Part shown: in pieces, positions 10,878 to 24,375 of the stretch
Position numbering within the stretch: position 1 is the first letter of the stretch
Layout: each line of letters opens with the position of its first letter
Source of the DNA: Apostichopus japonicus
Taxonomy: Eukaryota; Echinodermata; Holothuroidea; Aspidochirotida; Stichopodidae
Assembly: GCF_037975245.1 (NCBI RefSeq)
Contig: NC_092577.1
Span: 33,252,398 to 33,316,397 of the forward strand
Direction of reading: 5' to 3'
Length of the DNA: 64,000 nt
Program-made: the position numbers and the translations under genes
Notes under the pieces: model-generated
Databases searched by the model: none
What the model was told of the DNA's origin: nothing
The model's input: only the letters and a program-made list of their open reading frames with translations

Positions 10878-13800
10878 TATTTTGTCCGCCGAACAAAACG
10901 TGGGTATAGAGTTAGAAAGACTGAGGCGCAGATTCAACATTCCAACGGTTACGTCTCCGCGGCCAATTTCAAGGTCAAATAAGGCGATTGGAAATGATGT
11001 TAGAGGTGATAATTTAGTATGGATGATCTGTGTAAAGGAACATACGAACATGTTAAACTGTCAGAAAGAAACGCATGCCTACGCGTTGGCAATTGGATCG
11101 CCGGATCCATAAATGGTAAGACACCTGTGATCTGATTATTGATGAAAATTTAGACATATGTGTAATAACTGAATCGTGGCTGAGGCGTAATTTCCGGGAT
11201 AACAACATTATCGCCGATATTACTTTTACCCTTCCCGGCTATACGTTTCTACAAAAACCTCGACTAACATCGATTGGAGGTAGCGTATGCATACTTAATC
11301 GGTCTTCACTTCAAGTTGAGCATATCAGACACTTCGAGAGTGTCAAATCTTTAGAGAATCTTGACTGCATGGTTCGAATTCCAGAGGCTACCACTTTCAA
11401 ACTTTTTGCAATATATCGACCGCCACCTTCTGTTAAAGACGAACTCACTTATACTCTCTATTCAACGTGAATTCAGTTCTCTGCTTGATGCCATCAATGT
11501 TGATGCCAATATTTCAGTTTTCATTGGTAATTTCAACATTCATGTTGACAATAACAACTAAATTGATGCTGGTAAATTTCTTGATTTCCTTGTACACCAC
11601 TGGGTTTCAGTAACACGTTCATGAGCCGACTCATCTGAGTGGCCACACCTAGGACCTCCTTATTTCCAGAGCAGGTGATGACTTGATAGTTGACGTGAAC
11701 ATTTTGACAGAACTTCCATCTGATCATGCTGCTGTGGTTTCCTCATTTTCTGCGAAACGTTCTCCCCAACAAAGAAGAAGGTTATTTTCAGAAAGTATAG
11801 AGATCTTAACATAGAACAGTCCAAACGGGATATTTCAAGTTCATTTCCGAGCTTTCTGTCTATATCGAATCCATCTGATGCAGTTCTGCAGTATAACTCC
11901 TCTCTCAGCCAACTAATAGACAAACACCTCCCCGTCAAAAATTCATTTGTTTCGCTGAGACCAAATGCTCCTTGGTACACAGAAAACAAATAGAGAGTCT
12001 TAGCGGATCCGACGAAGTGCTGAGCGTACTTGGATTAAAACAGGGTTAGATTTACATATACAGTTGAATAGTGAGCAATGCCGGATATATTACCAATTAA
12101 TTGGGAAAGCAAAAACAGAATACCTAACAGCAGATACATGCGACAACAAAAATCTCTTCCGTTCTGTCCGAAAGCTGTCAAGTCTGATCCAGTCCTTCCA
12201 GACCACGAGTCCAATGAGGCATTATAGCTAACGATTTTGCTGCCTTCTTTTACAACAAAGTCAACACAGTCACCACCAGTGTTGAAAACCAAAGTCCAGT
12301 TGTTCTCCCTGATGTGGGTGCTGGTTGCAAAAGTGAATTCACTTCCTTCGAACCTGTCACTGATAGTCAAATACGCAAGACTATCATGGAGTGTCCTTCA
12401 AAATTCTGCAAACTGGACCCTATACCAACCTGACTGGTGAAATATTGTATTACTTATATAATAAATATTTCCCTCTCTTCAGGTTCATTTCCAGAACCAT
12501 TCAAAATGTCCCATGTTGTACCACTATTAAAGAAATCGAATTTAAATCATAATGACTTAGGTAATTACAGACCCATTGCCAATCTAATGGTTTTTCGGGA
12601 AGGTTTTAGAGAAAATTGCTACTACGCAATTGCGAATTTCTTTACACGACTGTGGGCTATTCTCTATGATGCAATCGGCATATCGTAGTTTCCACTCTAC
12701 TGAGGCTGCTCTCATCAAAATCTACAACGATATGCTCATTGCTTTTGATAAAGGTCTTGAGGCTGTCGTCGTCTTGCTTGACTTCTCGTCAGCTTTCAAA
12801 ACGATTGACCATTAAATCGTCATTTAAAGATTGCCGCGTAGCTACGGTATTACTGGATCGCTATAAAGATGCTTGAGTCCTATCTTGAAGACCGAAAGCA
12901 AACTATCGTCGTAAATGATTCTCTTTCGTCTCCTTACCTAATACCTTGGGGGGGGGGGGGGTCCACAAGGGTCTGTCTTGGACCACTTGAATTCATTTTG
13001 TATACTGGTCCTTAAAGTCATCTTATCGATTCATATAAGGGTTTTCATCACGTTATGTATGCTGACGATACGCAACTTTACATTTTCATGAAAAATGACC
13101 ATAATGCATGTCTAACCAGTCTCTCAAATTGTATCGATCAAGCAATGATCCACTTGCAACAGTTTACTCCTTAACGATTCAAAGACCAAAGCCATCCACG
13201 TCACTTCCTAGTTTAGAGAGTCGAGTAACCTACTTGACCTCACTGTTGGTACAAATGTCATAACTCCTTCCGAAAATGCACGTGATCTTGGTGTCTTGCT
13301 TGACGATAAACTCGATATGCGAAAACATATTCAGAACACTTGTCGTTCAGCTGCGTATGGTATTTACAAAATTGGTAAACTCAGGTAGTATCTAGATCAA
13401 GGCTCAACTGAACGACTGGTTCACGCTTTTGTTTCCTCCTATCCGGATTACTGCAACAGTTTGTTTGTGAATTTGCCAGTTTCTCATATAGCTCCCATTC
13501 AGAGAATTCAGAACGCTGCTGTGCGCCTAGTCTCACTCACTACAAAGTTTCATCACATCACTCCTGTACTCCGTTCATTGCATTGGCTTCCCGTCCCTCA
13601 GAGCATCCAGTTTAATATCCTACTTCACACCTACAAAGCGATCAACGGGCTGCCCCTCAATATATCACTGATCCACTTACTCCTTTGCGTCGGTCAACTA
13701 CAGTTACGCTTCGCTCTTCCTATCAAGCGCATTTGCGATTAAGTCCTGGTCCACGTACCCGCACTTGGTATGGCGATCGTGCCTTTTCTGCCGCTGCGCC

Positions 13801-14010
13801 TTTTTTTTGGGGGGGGGGGGGAACGAACTCCCATTTCACGTTCGTGACTCTCCCTCCCATTTGAATTTTCAAGAAACAACTTAAAACATTTTTTTTTCAT
13901 TCCTAGTTTATTTTCCTTGGAGTCCATTGTCTCTATCCTACTTTGTAAAGCGCTTTTAAACGCTGTTTTAAGAGCTATATAAATTTAAATTATTAGTTAT
14001 CATTATTATT
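10878..14010 (+). mobile_element. CR1-type LINE, nearly complete ORF2 but inactivated
   Basis: Endonuclease-like sequence starts near 11160 (VITESWLR) and includes FIGNFNIHVD near 11520, where GD is expected. Reverse transcriptase follows with HVVPLLKKSNLNHNDLGNYRP near 12510, QSAYRSFHSTEAAL near 12670, LLDFSSAFKTIDH near 12775 and the catalytic YADD at 13058-13069. The downstream part includes LGVLLDDKL, RLVHAFVSSYPDYCNSL, LHWLPV and RTRTWYGDRAFSAAAP. Stops and frameshifts interrupt it repeatedly, and G-tracts (12948-12961, 13809-13821) replace coding sequence. The 3' end has an AAAGCGC...TATATAAAT tail and ATT-rich repeats. Copy B keeps the uninterrupted site (around 21600), which gives both boundaries. 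The 5' end is probably truncated. Confidence 0.85.
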
Positions 14011-15479
14011 AATCAACGGACTCACTCTGTGATATGAATTAAGGCACATCGTAACTGTTGTCAAATCAATGGCCCCAAACTGTATCATATACGCTTTGTT
14101 AGTTTATGAAATATGTAACTAGACCGCGTATCAAAACTTCACCAAAGGAAAACAAGAATTTGCGTTCATGGCATAATTATTACTATACAATTAATAGTCA
14201 ATTAACTGATATTTAAGGAGTAGTCATGTGAATAGCAATATTGGCATCAATAATGTATTCTCTTTCGTGGAAAAATTCAGAAGATAAATAGCCCATCAAG
14301 CTCGTGATTAGAACAAACTGTCATTTGTGGAACTAGGAATCGACGTAAGTCGAATTATATCCACCAATGAGTGTCTCGCAAAACTAACGCATGCCAATTC
14401 AATTTGATACCTGTGACAGTTCGTCCTATAGGCCAATCAAGAACATTAAACATTGATATGTGACAATGAGTTTTCCTACGATGTGAGTGCTAGAAACTGA
14501 CAGAGTCATCCAATATTGCTCGATATATGTTGTTTCAATGACAGTTTCTTCCAATCAAAAGCGTTATGAAATGACAAGTAACAGAGTCAACCAATGTTGT
14601 TTGGTTGTTTAGTACCAGCCTCGTGAAGGTTGTGTACAGTGTAATTCATAATACAATACCTTTTGTTGTTTTGCACCAGGCTGGTACCAGCCTCGTGAAA
14701 GTTGTATACAGTGTAATACATAATGCAATACCTTTTGTTGTTTTGCTAAGTCTATATGGTTAGAAATAGGTTTCGGTTTCTGTTTAATCAGATACTCTGA
14801 ATATCTTTAGAGTTAAGTACAAATATGATACGTGCAATAACAGCAAAAAATAAAAGTCGTAATAACCACATGCCATAGAAATAAGCGGATTTTGTGTTAT
14901 AGCTATCATATTAATCACATCTCGAAAATTATGCTGAGATTTTTCAGTATAAATATATAAATTGTCTGCCACCAGCATATCACTTTTAAAGTGGAAGCGC
15001 GAACAATTGTTGCTATGGAAATGTATGTGTCTGCAACAGGAAGTAACCACAAATAGGTCATTTGGCTTGTGACCATGAAACACATATCTGAAAATGTTTA
15101 TCGAGAGAAATAATCCACTTCCTGATAAAAAATATTATACGTTTTTACAAGCATGAGACTCCTATTGTTTGCTTATCGCTTGTCGCTTGGCAGCGTTAAA
15201 ACATTGAAATGATAAATTTTGGTGACAAAGAACTTGAGTTTAATGATGGAAATATTGGATGGTGAATCAGTCATTTTCTTCTCTTCAGAATTCCAATGTA
15301 ATTCATACATAAATACAGTTAAATAATTTCGTACGTATACGCTAGGAAGCTTAATGTCAGTTTGAAATAACTTCCTTCTCTATGCTTTCGAAATTTAGCA
15401 CATGTACCATGTGTTATGATAATTAACCCAACCGTGAGTGTGACATCCTGCCTATGGTTTATAGGGTAAGTAATATAGC

Positions 15480-15612
<133 letters not shown>

Positions 15613-16900
15613 GTACTTGTGTTTTTACTACAACTTTGTTCTATTTTAATATTATAGCGGGGGATCCAGAGGGACAGCCCTATATCCTTTACCTCCCCTT
15701 GAAATGGTTATTGTCACTGCAAACATAGATTTAGCATAGCTTTGTACCATGCATCTATACAGCTGCAAAATGAACTTAAACAAAGCATATATCTAAGTTT
15801 AGCGCGCTTCCTTCCGAGGTTTTTTGGTATCTGTGAAGACTGGTCATCCATACTCCTGGTTTGAGTATTGCTGCATCCTCCACTGTATTCACCATAACTG
15901 TTTACTCCTTCCTATTAAAATATTTGGCTACAATCATTAACTTTGTCTTCTAGAGTAGATTATTTACTGTCTCTTTCTATACCGAACTTTCTTACAGACG
16001 TTTATGCTTAATTAATACATTTTGCCAGAGTGAGTATTTCTTTTCAATAATTTGTTTTGGGGTGTAAATTATGTTTCCTTCAATGCGCAAATGGTAACAT
16101 GCAATTTGCAGCGTTACGTGAGCTCAGTATTTTCATTTCATTGTTAAAAAATAATGTAGACATATTTCCCTTTTTTCAAAATTTATTAAAATGAAATAGC
16201 GAAATATAAAAAATTCAGTTGAATGTATATATAGGCTTGCATAAAGATGTCAATATATGATAACCAAATGGTTACTAAACTTTCTTGCTAAGTAAAATTT
16301 CATAAGAACTGTATAAATAAGTTCTGAAAGTGTTGCGAGTTTCTGGTCACGCATTAAAGTTTGAAAAATAATAGATTTAACAGCCCCTTATATAAGAACG
16401 TTGATAACATACACTGTGTGCTCAACGGCAAGTGCTTAGCGGTATAGTAGCTAGGTTTAAAAAGAAACACCCTTTTATAAAGTTATAAAGAAATCAAATG
16501 CTCCAACTTTTGAGTTTTTATTTTAAATGATAACAAGTACTTCAGGTTCTTTCCCTGTTCTAATGTTTAATATTATGGTTATACATTGTACACTAATAAT
16601 TCATAATTAACCTCATAGAAAAGATAAAGTCAACAGTTTATAACACACTTTTGAAACACTGCTGTCGTGGATATTCATAGCTTTCACAGATTATCTTCAG
16701 TACAATGTAATACTGCGGTTTGTTACATAATTCAAATTGACATGAAACAAAAAAAACTTCCATTACTGGATATTCAATACAAACCACCATTGAGAGAGTT
16801 AAATTTACTCTCCAAGCCTGAATCGAAATTTGAAACAATAAGGTTGATAAGGTAGCTATGCACAGTTGTGATTGGTCTAACAGTCATCAAAAAGTATAAA

Positions 16901-18049
16901 TTAGACTTTTTCTTCTATTATAGTAAACCTTTGAAGTGAAGAACCTTGACTTTCGATGCTTGAATTATATCGATTTGTCATGGACACACCAAAACAATTG
17001 ATAACATATTTCATGCAAGGAAACGTTTTCAGAACTGCATTGCGATAAATGGAGCCGAATGTATTGTAAATAACTGGATTTATCCCAGAATTTAAAAGAG
17101 TCAATATGAAGATAAGGTAAAGGTACGCTTTGATACTCATATCATCAAAGCTCGTCTCAGCGCTAAGATACAGACACGAAAAGATATCCAGCAAAAGTAC
17201 AAAGAAGCAAAATACTAAAGTGTTTGCAACAACCATTTTGGCCATGTTGTTTTGTTCTCGCGCGTATCGTCTTCGGTTATTTCCTGGGGTTAGTTGTGGT
17301 ATTTTTCCAAGTTCTCGATAAATCAGAAACGAGAGTAAAACTGAAACGAAAATGGTTACAGCATCAAGTGTAACCATTATGTAGTTAATGACGTTCACTG
17401 AATTTGATATAGCAAAATGCCAAGACTCTGGTATCGTTCTCAACAGAACATACGTAACCTGATCTGAACAAAGGATCTCTGCAGTTTCAATAGTCTCGAA
17501 GAGAATTGCAACCGCTGTGATGACTAAACAGGTTATGACTACAGCGATGAAAGCTTTCACCCCACTAAGCCAATAGAAGTACTGGTAGTTGTCACCTGTT
17601 CGAGCTGATGTGTAATGCGCCATTGGTCTACATATCGCTCTATATCTCTCGAATGTCACTAAGAAAATCAACAGGGATGACATCAACTGAAAAGGGAATC
17701 GTGAAATTAAAAGCAGGTGTATGTTAAACGAAAATATCCTATGCACCGTCTCCAAGTGCCAACGAAGTGCGAAAGAGATGAAACAAATTGAGACACAGGT
17801 ATCGATAAAGGAAAGGGAGACTAGATAAAGTCTCACCGGCGTCTGTCTGAGATGGGGATTCCTAGCCACCGTAATCAGAAACAAAATGTTAGAGATAAGT
17901 GCCAAGATCCCAACCATTATAGCCGTGGCTGTTACATTCCTCATAAACGTATAAAGAATTTCGTAGTAAATGTCACAGAACGGAACCGAATAGATACTAC
18001 CTGAATAACTACCACTGCCATCCACTTGTGTAGAAGACTCATTATCCAT
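16901..18049 (-). CDS. Intronless rhodopsin-class GPCR, paralogue 3
   Basis: A 382-residue single-exon receptor with start ATG at 18049. It is almost identical to paralogue 2 along the membrane core. Hallmarks are E134-R-Y136 after helix 3 and N324-P-V-I-Y328 in helix 7. The canonical helix-3 cysteine and helix-6 CWxP are absent; C25 and C194 are the extracellular cysteines. The N-terminus has a Gly/Ser-rich stretch (GSGSYSGS) where paralogue 2 has the tyrosine run. The tail ends LQRFTIIEEKV, resembling the LQRFNIEEEGQ ending of paralogue 1, so the longer tail is probably ancestral. Coding sequence is intact and most differences from paralogue 2 are conservative, consistent with both being functional. 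Ligand and signalling partner are unknown. Confidence 0.92.
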   Translation of the reverse strand: MDNESSTQVDGSGSYSGSIYSVPFCDIYYEILYTFMRNVTATAIMVGILALISNILFLITVARNPHLRQTPVRLYLVSLSFIDTCVSICFISFALRWHLETVHRIFSFNIHLLLISRFPFQLMSSLLIFLVTFERYRAICRPMAHYTSARTGDNYQYFYWLSGVKAFIAVVITCLVITAVAILFETIETAEILCSDQVTYVLLRTIPESWHFAISNSVNVINYIMVTLDAVTIFVSVLLSFLIYRELGKIPQLTPGNNRRRYAREQNNMAKMVVANTLVFCFFVLLLDIFSCLYLSAETSFDDMSIKAYLYLIFILTLLNSGINPVIYNTFGSIYRNAVLKTFPCMKYVINCFGVSMTNRYNSSIESQGSSLQRFTIIEEKV

Positions 18050-20110
18050 TTTAAAGTCAAGTAGGAAATTTAATGAATAAATTGTTTTTAAATGTTAGTA
18101 ATATGTTATGTGTGTCGTATTTATCAATAAATCAATACTTTCATAATTTACAGACATGCAATAATACACATAAGGACAGTTAACTGCCTGAAGAAGTCCA
18201 ATAGTACCGTATTTTTGACAATCGGTGTCACACTAAAATGAGGTAAACTTACAAACTTATATCTTGTATTATGATAAACTTATTCACAGGAAGCGTAAGA
18301 AAAGGAAAAGAAAATAGAAACGAATGCGATAAAAGTTGAAAAGAGGTAGATATTTAATAGCATTAATATTAAACAAGATGTCGCTCTCCGTCTTGGGTTG
18401 TCATGGTGATAATCTGAAGACTGTTGTTTTTTAGCATAAGTTGGTACATATGACTTCAACCGCACAGTACATCGGTTCATATGTATGTGCAAAGAGTTAT
18501 TCCGTTATAGTTTTATGTTTAGTCTTGAATTTGAACAGTTATTTGGTAATATCTTTCTAAAAATCTTGTACGTTTTAACAAGAAGTTAGTCAGAACTTGA
18601 ATATACGTTGATGTTATTCGATATGCTGGCGATTCGAATTTGGTTGTTGGTCCTGAACAAAACCGAATTCTTTAAAAAATAGAACACTGCACTGACACGG
18701 TAAAGCTATAACAATGTATTAATTCGGTAGCGTTTATAATCCCAATATGTCTTTGCTCTGATGTAGTGTTGTAATAGGAAAAAGAGTTATTGGTCACTGA
18801 CAGATTGACAGTAAAACAGCTTTTCTTAGTTTCCTTTGGCTCATTAGTCCGCCATTTTCAAAATATATGTCATCAGTGAATCTGCTTGCGAAACATCATC
18901 AGATTAGTCAGAATTTCAACAGTTTCAAAATGTCTTCAGCATTGACTACAAAGAAACGACAAGGGTACTGGTAGTGTCACGTCTAAGACATCCGACAGCA
19001 AGGAACCTGACGAGATCCAGAAAACATCAGTCGGTACATATGGGTGTTTTCACAGAGGTTGGAAATCTGCTTGACTTTGCTGCTCGTGTATTAATGGTAC
19101 AAGTAGTAGGTTATTTATTGGAAGTTAAACGTTACGGTAGCTATCAAATCAGCAAACCATATGAGTAGATCTTGTCTACATGTTATAATGTGTAACTTGT
19201 AGATCAATTCCAACTGCAACAAGGCGTTGTATATAGAAGACGACTATTATTTGTGTTCCGTATAGTCGTCTTGAATCACTTTCAAGTATATCCACATAAT
19301 CATGCAATGATATCAGAATTGCTTCAGAGCTTGAATAAATGTTTTGCTTGTTTATGAATCTGTCAGTCAAAGCAATGCAATGGACGACTTACAAGTAAAT
19401 CGAAGTGTTGTTGCATAATTATGGGATACAAAACAGTCAATGGAATTGTTCGACGAGAGGCACGTTATTTCGCTAACAGAATCCCAACAAAACAAACAGC
19501 TTAACGAAGGCTCTACGTTGTGATGAAATGCATTGACGACAATCCATATCCAATTCTCAATGCAGCTTCAGCTTTTGGAGTACATGGATTGGATCAAAGG
19601 CAAAATATATCAGATTGCGTCTCTTGAAAATGACTTACTCCCAATGGAATGACAGAAGATAGGCAGGAACTAAATGGTACAACTAAAATTTGTAACATCG
19701 AAGAGGAAATAAAATCCTTAGTTCGCGTCTTACTTTAGCACAAGGGACTTTATAAAAGCAAGCAAAGGCAGCCAAGTTTTATCATAATAATAACAAGCAG
19801 ATATTACAGTTGGAAGTATTGACTTAATACGAACAGGAAAAGGGTTAAGAGGAAATATCACCCTAGAAAATCTGTTCTGATTATAAAAGAAACATAACAC
19901 AGTTTCACAAATCAGCAAACATTGTTCTCTTTGTTTTAAGGTAGCCTAGCATACACCCATTAAAAGCACCATTGTATTAAACATTCAATCACAAAAGCAA
20001 TGTGGCCTCTAAGTCTAGATCGAAGTTCCCAGAACCTAAACGCTACCCATCAATGGATAGCTGACAAGTTGGCCTTTCATGGTATTATCAATTTTTCGTA
20101 TCATTAAGAT
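18050..20110. other. Non-coding upstream flank of receptor 3
   Basis: Aligns with 8841-10670 in copy A over its full length. No coding sequence, tRNA or element termini were found. The shared block immediately upstream of both start codons should contain their promoters, but no core element is obvious. Confidence 0.55.
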
Positions 20111-20872
20111 GCAGATTTTTTTGCTTCCAAAGCCTTAAATTGTCGTCACTTGTAAACAAACCTCTTCACTCAGTAGTAAAAACAAAATTCAAATGCCTCT
20201 CCTCGGAGGCCTTAATGGATATTAATTACATATTGACTAAATTGAACCAATTTGTACACCACACTTTACTTCCATACAAACTCTTCAACATGCAAGCTAC
20301 AAAAAGAAACCAGATCTTGATTGGTAACATATCAACAAAGATGTTCTCCTACTGCATTTTGGCATTCGGGCGGATTGATACAGACTCTAATAGGAGTATG
20401 CCCGCTTTAAGCAATTGTTTATATTACATTGACCGTTAAAGACAGGTTCATAAACAAGGAAATAAGAAACGCAGCATGATGAACCTATTACAATAGTTGC
20501 CGCCATGTAGGCCTAGTATTAGTACACGAAGATGCTGAATTATATGTCTATATTTGTTCAAAGCAATAGAATCATATCAGTTTTTTCGGAAATAAAAAAG
20601 CTGCGTAACAGGCAAGCGATGCGGAAATTATTAGGAAAACCTAAATAACATAAATGCAATTTTATTGTCTAACAAACACACACACCCTCACAGAGCAACG
20701 GATATAGTGCCCCAATGTAGTATTAGTAATTGATCTCCAATGGCAGCGGCGCTGTCGTACTGGTACTTTCTAGTTCCACGAAACTTAATAAGTTGTTGCT
20801 TTGACTTTCCGAACCGTCGACATTGAACCACCAGCATTGGCGGTACAACGAGTTCATCACCATAAGTCCGTT

Positions 20873-21248
20873 CAGTGGCGCAGGAAGGTACTTTTGAGTG
20901 GGGGGGGGGACTGAAGACTGATGGCCGGCCTGGGGAGGGGTCTAAGAGGAGGGGGTGTGTCCCTCCCCTTTGGATTTTTTTTTTTTTTGCATTTCCAGGT
21001 GGCCTCAGATGCGATTTGGTGCAATATAGCACACTTCAGCCCACCCACTCCACTTTGTATATAATTTTGCATTTTCACCTGGCCTTAGATGCAATTTGGT
21101 GCTCCAAATGAGATTTTTTTTCTCATTTGGAAATGAAAAAGGGGTTTTCTGACTTGCGAAGCGGGGGGCGGAATGATACTTCCACCCCTCCATATTTGTC
21201 ACTGGGGGGGGGGCTGGCGCCCCCAGCCCCCCGGTTCCTACGCCCTTG
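20873..21248. mobile_element. hAT-like MITE, 376 bp, with 8-bp target duplication
   Basis: The left end is CAGTGGCGCAGGAA; the right end, read on the other strand, is CAAGGGCGTAGGAA. Perfect 8-bp direct repeats AGTCCGTT flank it (20865-20872 and 21249-21256). This combination is typical of hAT-superfamily elements. The interior contains G-runs, a T12 run and repeated GATGCRATTTGGTGC motifs, with no transposase. It lies in sequence private to copy B. Confidence 0.82.
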
Positions 21249-22096
21249 AGTCCGTTCTTGATTATTGAAGAAGAGATCGCTTAAGCATTTCTCGGTATTT
21301 CTACGTCAATCAAGTTGCTAGGCTTTCTAAGTCATGTTTTTCGTTCGGTGAAACTCCCCAAGTGAAACATTGAGACAATCATCCAGCTCGTTGTAATTCG
21401 GGCTGCTTTGATTCGGGGGTTTGTAAAACAGGAGAATTCGTGATGAAGTAGGACCTATATGATAACACTCTCGATTAGAATACTGGAGAGCCCCGTTCAA
21501 TCATCACCTTGTCATATGATATACATGTATTGAATATTAGTTAAATGGCATCAAGTGAAAGGTGGACTGTGAGAATATGATTCGAACTAGCTATATAAGT
21601 CAACGGACTCTCCCTGTGCTATGAATTAAAGCAAACCGTAACTGTTGTGAAATGAATAGCCCCAAAGCTGTATCATATATTCTTTTGTTAGTTTTTGAAA
21701 TATGTAACTAGACCGCGTATCAAAACTTCACCAAAGGAAAACAAGAAATTGCGTTTATGGCATATTTATTACTATACAATGAATAGTCAATGACGTGAGT
21801 ATTTGAGAAGTATTCATATGAATAGCAATATTGGCATCAATATTGTATTCTCTTTTATGAACAAATTTAGAAAATAAATAGCACATCAAGTTCGTGATTA
21901 GAGCAAACTGTCTTTCGTGGAACTAGGAATCGACGTAAGTCGAATTATATCCTCCAATGAGTGTCTCGCGAAACTAACGCATGCCAATTCATTATGGTAC
22001 ATGTGGCAGTTTGTTCTTTAGACAAATCAAGAACAATAAACATTGACATGTTACAGCGTTTTCCTACAATGTAAGTTCTAGAAACTGACAGAGTCA

Positions 22097-24255
22097 GTCG
22101 GTACCCAGTGGTGACTGTTCCGTTCCACGTTGGTACGTATTGCGCGAAATGCTATAACTAAGCGTGATAAAACTAATGGAATTGAATTGCTTACATCATG
22201 GAACTCCATTCTTATATCGAATGATAAGAGGAACTATTCATGGCAGTTAAATGACAGTTCTTTGTGGATAGGGGCATAATGACGCCTGGAGATCATGACA
22301 TACTGGAAATGCCACATGAAATGCCACTGCAAATACTACAAGCCCTGCCAGTGCCCCTTCGAATTCGACCTTCTGAAATTGTACATGGGGTTGCTAGTAA
22401 TCAGCCTATGGAGCCTTTATGTTATCGAGACAGTGTCCTTTTTCTGGGTATATTTTCAAGCATAACTAGTTTTGTGGAAGCATAAAAGTTATACAACAGG
22501 CAATTAAATAAGACACCTGAGAGGGCATTTTGGCTTAAAAATGGCCAGACAAAACTTTAGTTCGCCCACTATAAAGACAGTGGTTGCCACTCTGACACCA
22601 CGATGAGTTTTTGGTCAGAGAACTTTCTTTTTTAAGAATGACAACACATTTGTTTTGGTCTCTTAATTTCTCGTTTATATTAACATAAAACTTTGAGACC
22701 TAACACTGTTAGGAAATAGAACCAAGATAACAAAACATAGCTTTTAACCACTATGAAAAGACTTGAGGCAAAGCAGTAGGAAGAAATGTTTAAATAAAAG
22801 GCAAGTCCAGGAATGGCAAGAAAGTTTGGTCGAACAGTTAAAAAGTACATGAATATAATAATATATCACCCTATGTAAGATTTTTTTTATATATGCTCCC
22901 AGCCAAAAAAACTGTACCCTAGTCTTACAGCGGTAAACTGTGGGTAAATTGGGGTTACACAAGCTAAATTTGCCACAGTAGCCCTATAGACTAAAATTAT
23001 GGTACTTATTTTAAATGACAAATACTGTTGATACCATATCCTGCAAAACTGTCTATCCTTTATGTTATTATCATGCATGCTTTGACTGCAGCATATTGAC
23101 CAAATCTGGTGCATATAAAATAGTTTAATATACATACGACATCATGACATACAGTATGAGTTGCTTTGTTATATACGTCAACTAGAGGGCCAATTATGAT
23201 ACAATCCACCAATGGGTGAAATTTAAGGTAATTTGTGGTGTACTGATTATAATTAAGATAAGTAGGGAAAACTGTTGTGCAATTGGGATACAACTCTAGT
23301 AAATTTAGGGTAAAACTGTTGTACAATGAGGGTAAAACCATTAGGGTAAAATTTTGGTACAGCTATAGGGTAAAAAGGTGCTTAATTAGGGTAAAACTAT
23401 GGTAATACCATAGTACACATAGCGTAAATTTGAGATAAAACCACGGTGAAGATGAAATAGAAAGTGATAAAAACCGTGGTAAAATTGTGATATGGTACTA
23501 TGGTAAACCTGGTAAACTTCATCCATAGGACCAAAATACCCCAGTGAAATTGCGGTATTGTACCACAGTTTACCATGGAAAAAGGATGGTATTTTGCTGT
23601 GGTTAGTGTGAGGTATTTTTTTCCTAGGCTATACTTCATCTTCGGAGCTTGCATAATGTGTTTAAAGAAGATGAGCATTTTCTGCTCCTACATTTCAGAG
23701 CTATGGTGAATAATGACTATTAGGTATGAGGCGTGAACTCTATAGTTTGACATGGGCGTTTTCCATGAACTAAAGCAATGTACATCATTAAATTTACACG
23801 CAGAGCCAACACAAAGTCCTAACATCTGTATGACATAACGCTGTGTTTTGCCATAAACTAGTACGATGATTATTGACAAGACTAGTGCATTCCTAATCGC
23901 AAATTTGGTATCAATGAAAAGAGCATACTCTAATCTAGCCAATTTCTACCAACAATGTGCATTTTACTTTTTGGGGCCATGAAAAAAAGCGCCAAATTGA
24001 ATGGAGATTTATCAGAAAGTACGACAAAAATAGAAATGTTTACTATTTTATTACGAAAAACAAATGTTGAGAGATTCGACTTACCGCGTCATGGTGGCTA
24101 GCGACGCATTCATTTGCATTATTCAAACCTTTGAACCAGAGAGGTAGGTCTCAAGCAGTTTCGCGAAATTTCATACGTCTGACCAAATTGTGGGGGCGGG
24201 GCTACAAGAAAACTGCTCTCTGAGCTCATTAACTCGCTCGTTGGGGACTGACTGA
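22097..24255. other. 2.1-kb insertion private to copy B
   Basis: Copy A runs continuously from the match at 22097 to the match at 24255, so this block was inserted in B or deleted from A. It holds a 73-codon open frame at 22264-22485 with no recognised homology. It also holds a block rich in GGTAAA/TACCAT motifs at about 22900-23630. No termini were established for the whole insertion. Confidence 0.5.
22900..23630. repeat. GGTAAA/TACCAT-rich repeat block, possible MITE
   Basis: Imperfect repeats of GGGTAAAACT, TACCATGG and related words occur on both strands throughout. The left edge (AGCCAAAAAAACTGTACC) weakly resembles the reverse complement of the right edge (AGCCTAGGAAAAAAATACC), suggesting terminal inverted repeats. 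No clear target duplication was seen, so the element call is tentative. Confidence 0.4.
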
Positions 24256-24375
24256 AGTCATCCAATGTCGTTCGGCATATGTTGTTTCTATGACAGTTTC
24301 TTCCAATCAAAAGCGTTATGAAATGAGATGTGACAGAGGCATCCAATGAGATTGCGACGTTAATGACAGATGTCA

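Larger units (their letters stand above)
5095..14610. repeat. Tandem segmental duplication, copy A (contains receptor 2)
   Basis: This segment is repeated head-to-tail at 14611-24375. Matching stretches include 5095-5218 with 14612-14749, 6527-10670 with 15720-20110, 10690-10876 with 21372-21600, and 14013-14600 with 21600-22097 plus 24255-24350. Collinearity is broken by insertions private to one copy. In copy A these are a SINE (5352-5490), a hAT-like element (5531-6505) and a LINE (10878-14010). By eye the receptor and its flanks are highly similar, so the event is fairly recent. Confidence 0.85.

Noticed and set aside
11371-11382. tRNA B-box-like GGTTCGAATTCC
   Set aside because: It lies in the LINE endonuclease coding region with no A box or foldable tRNA around it.
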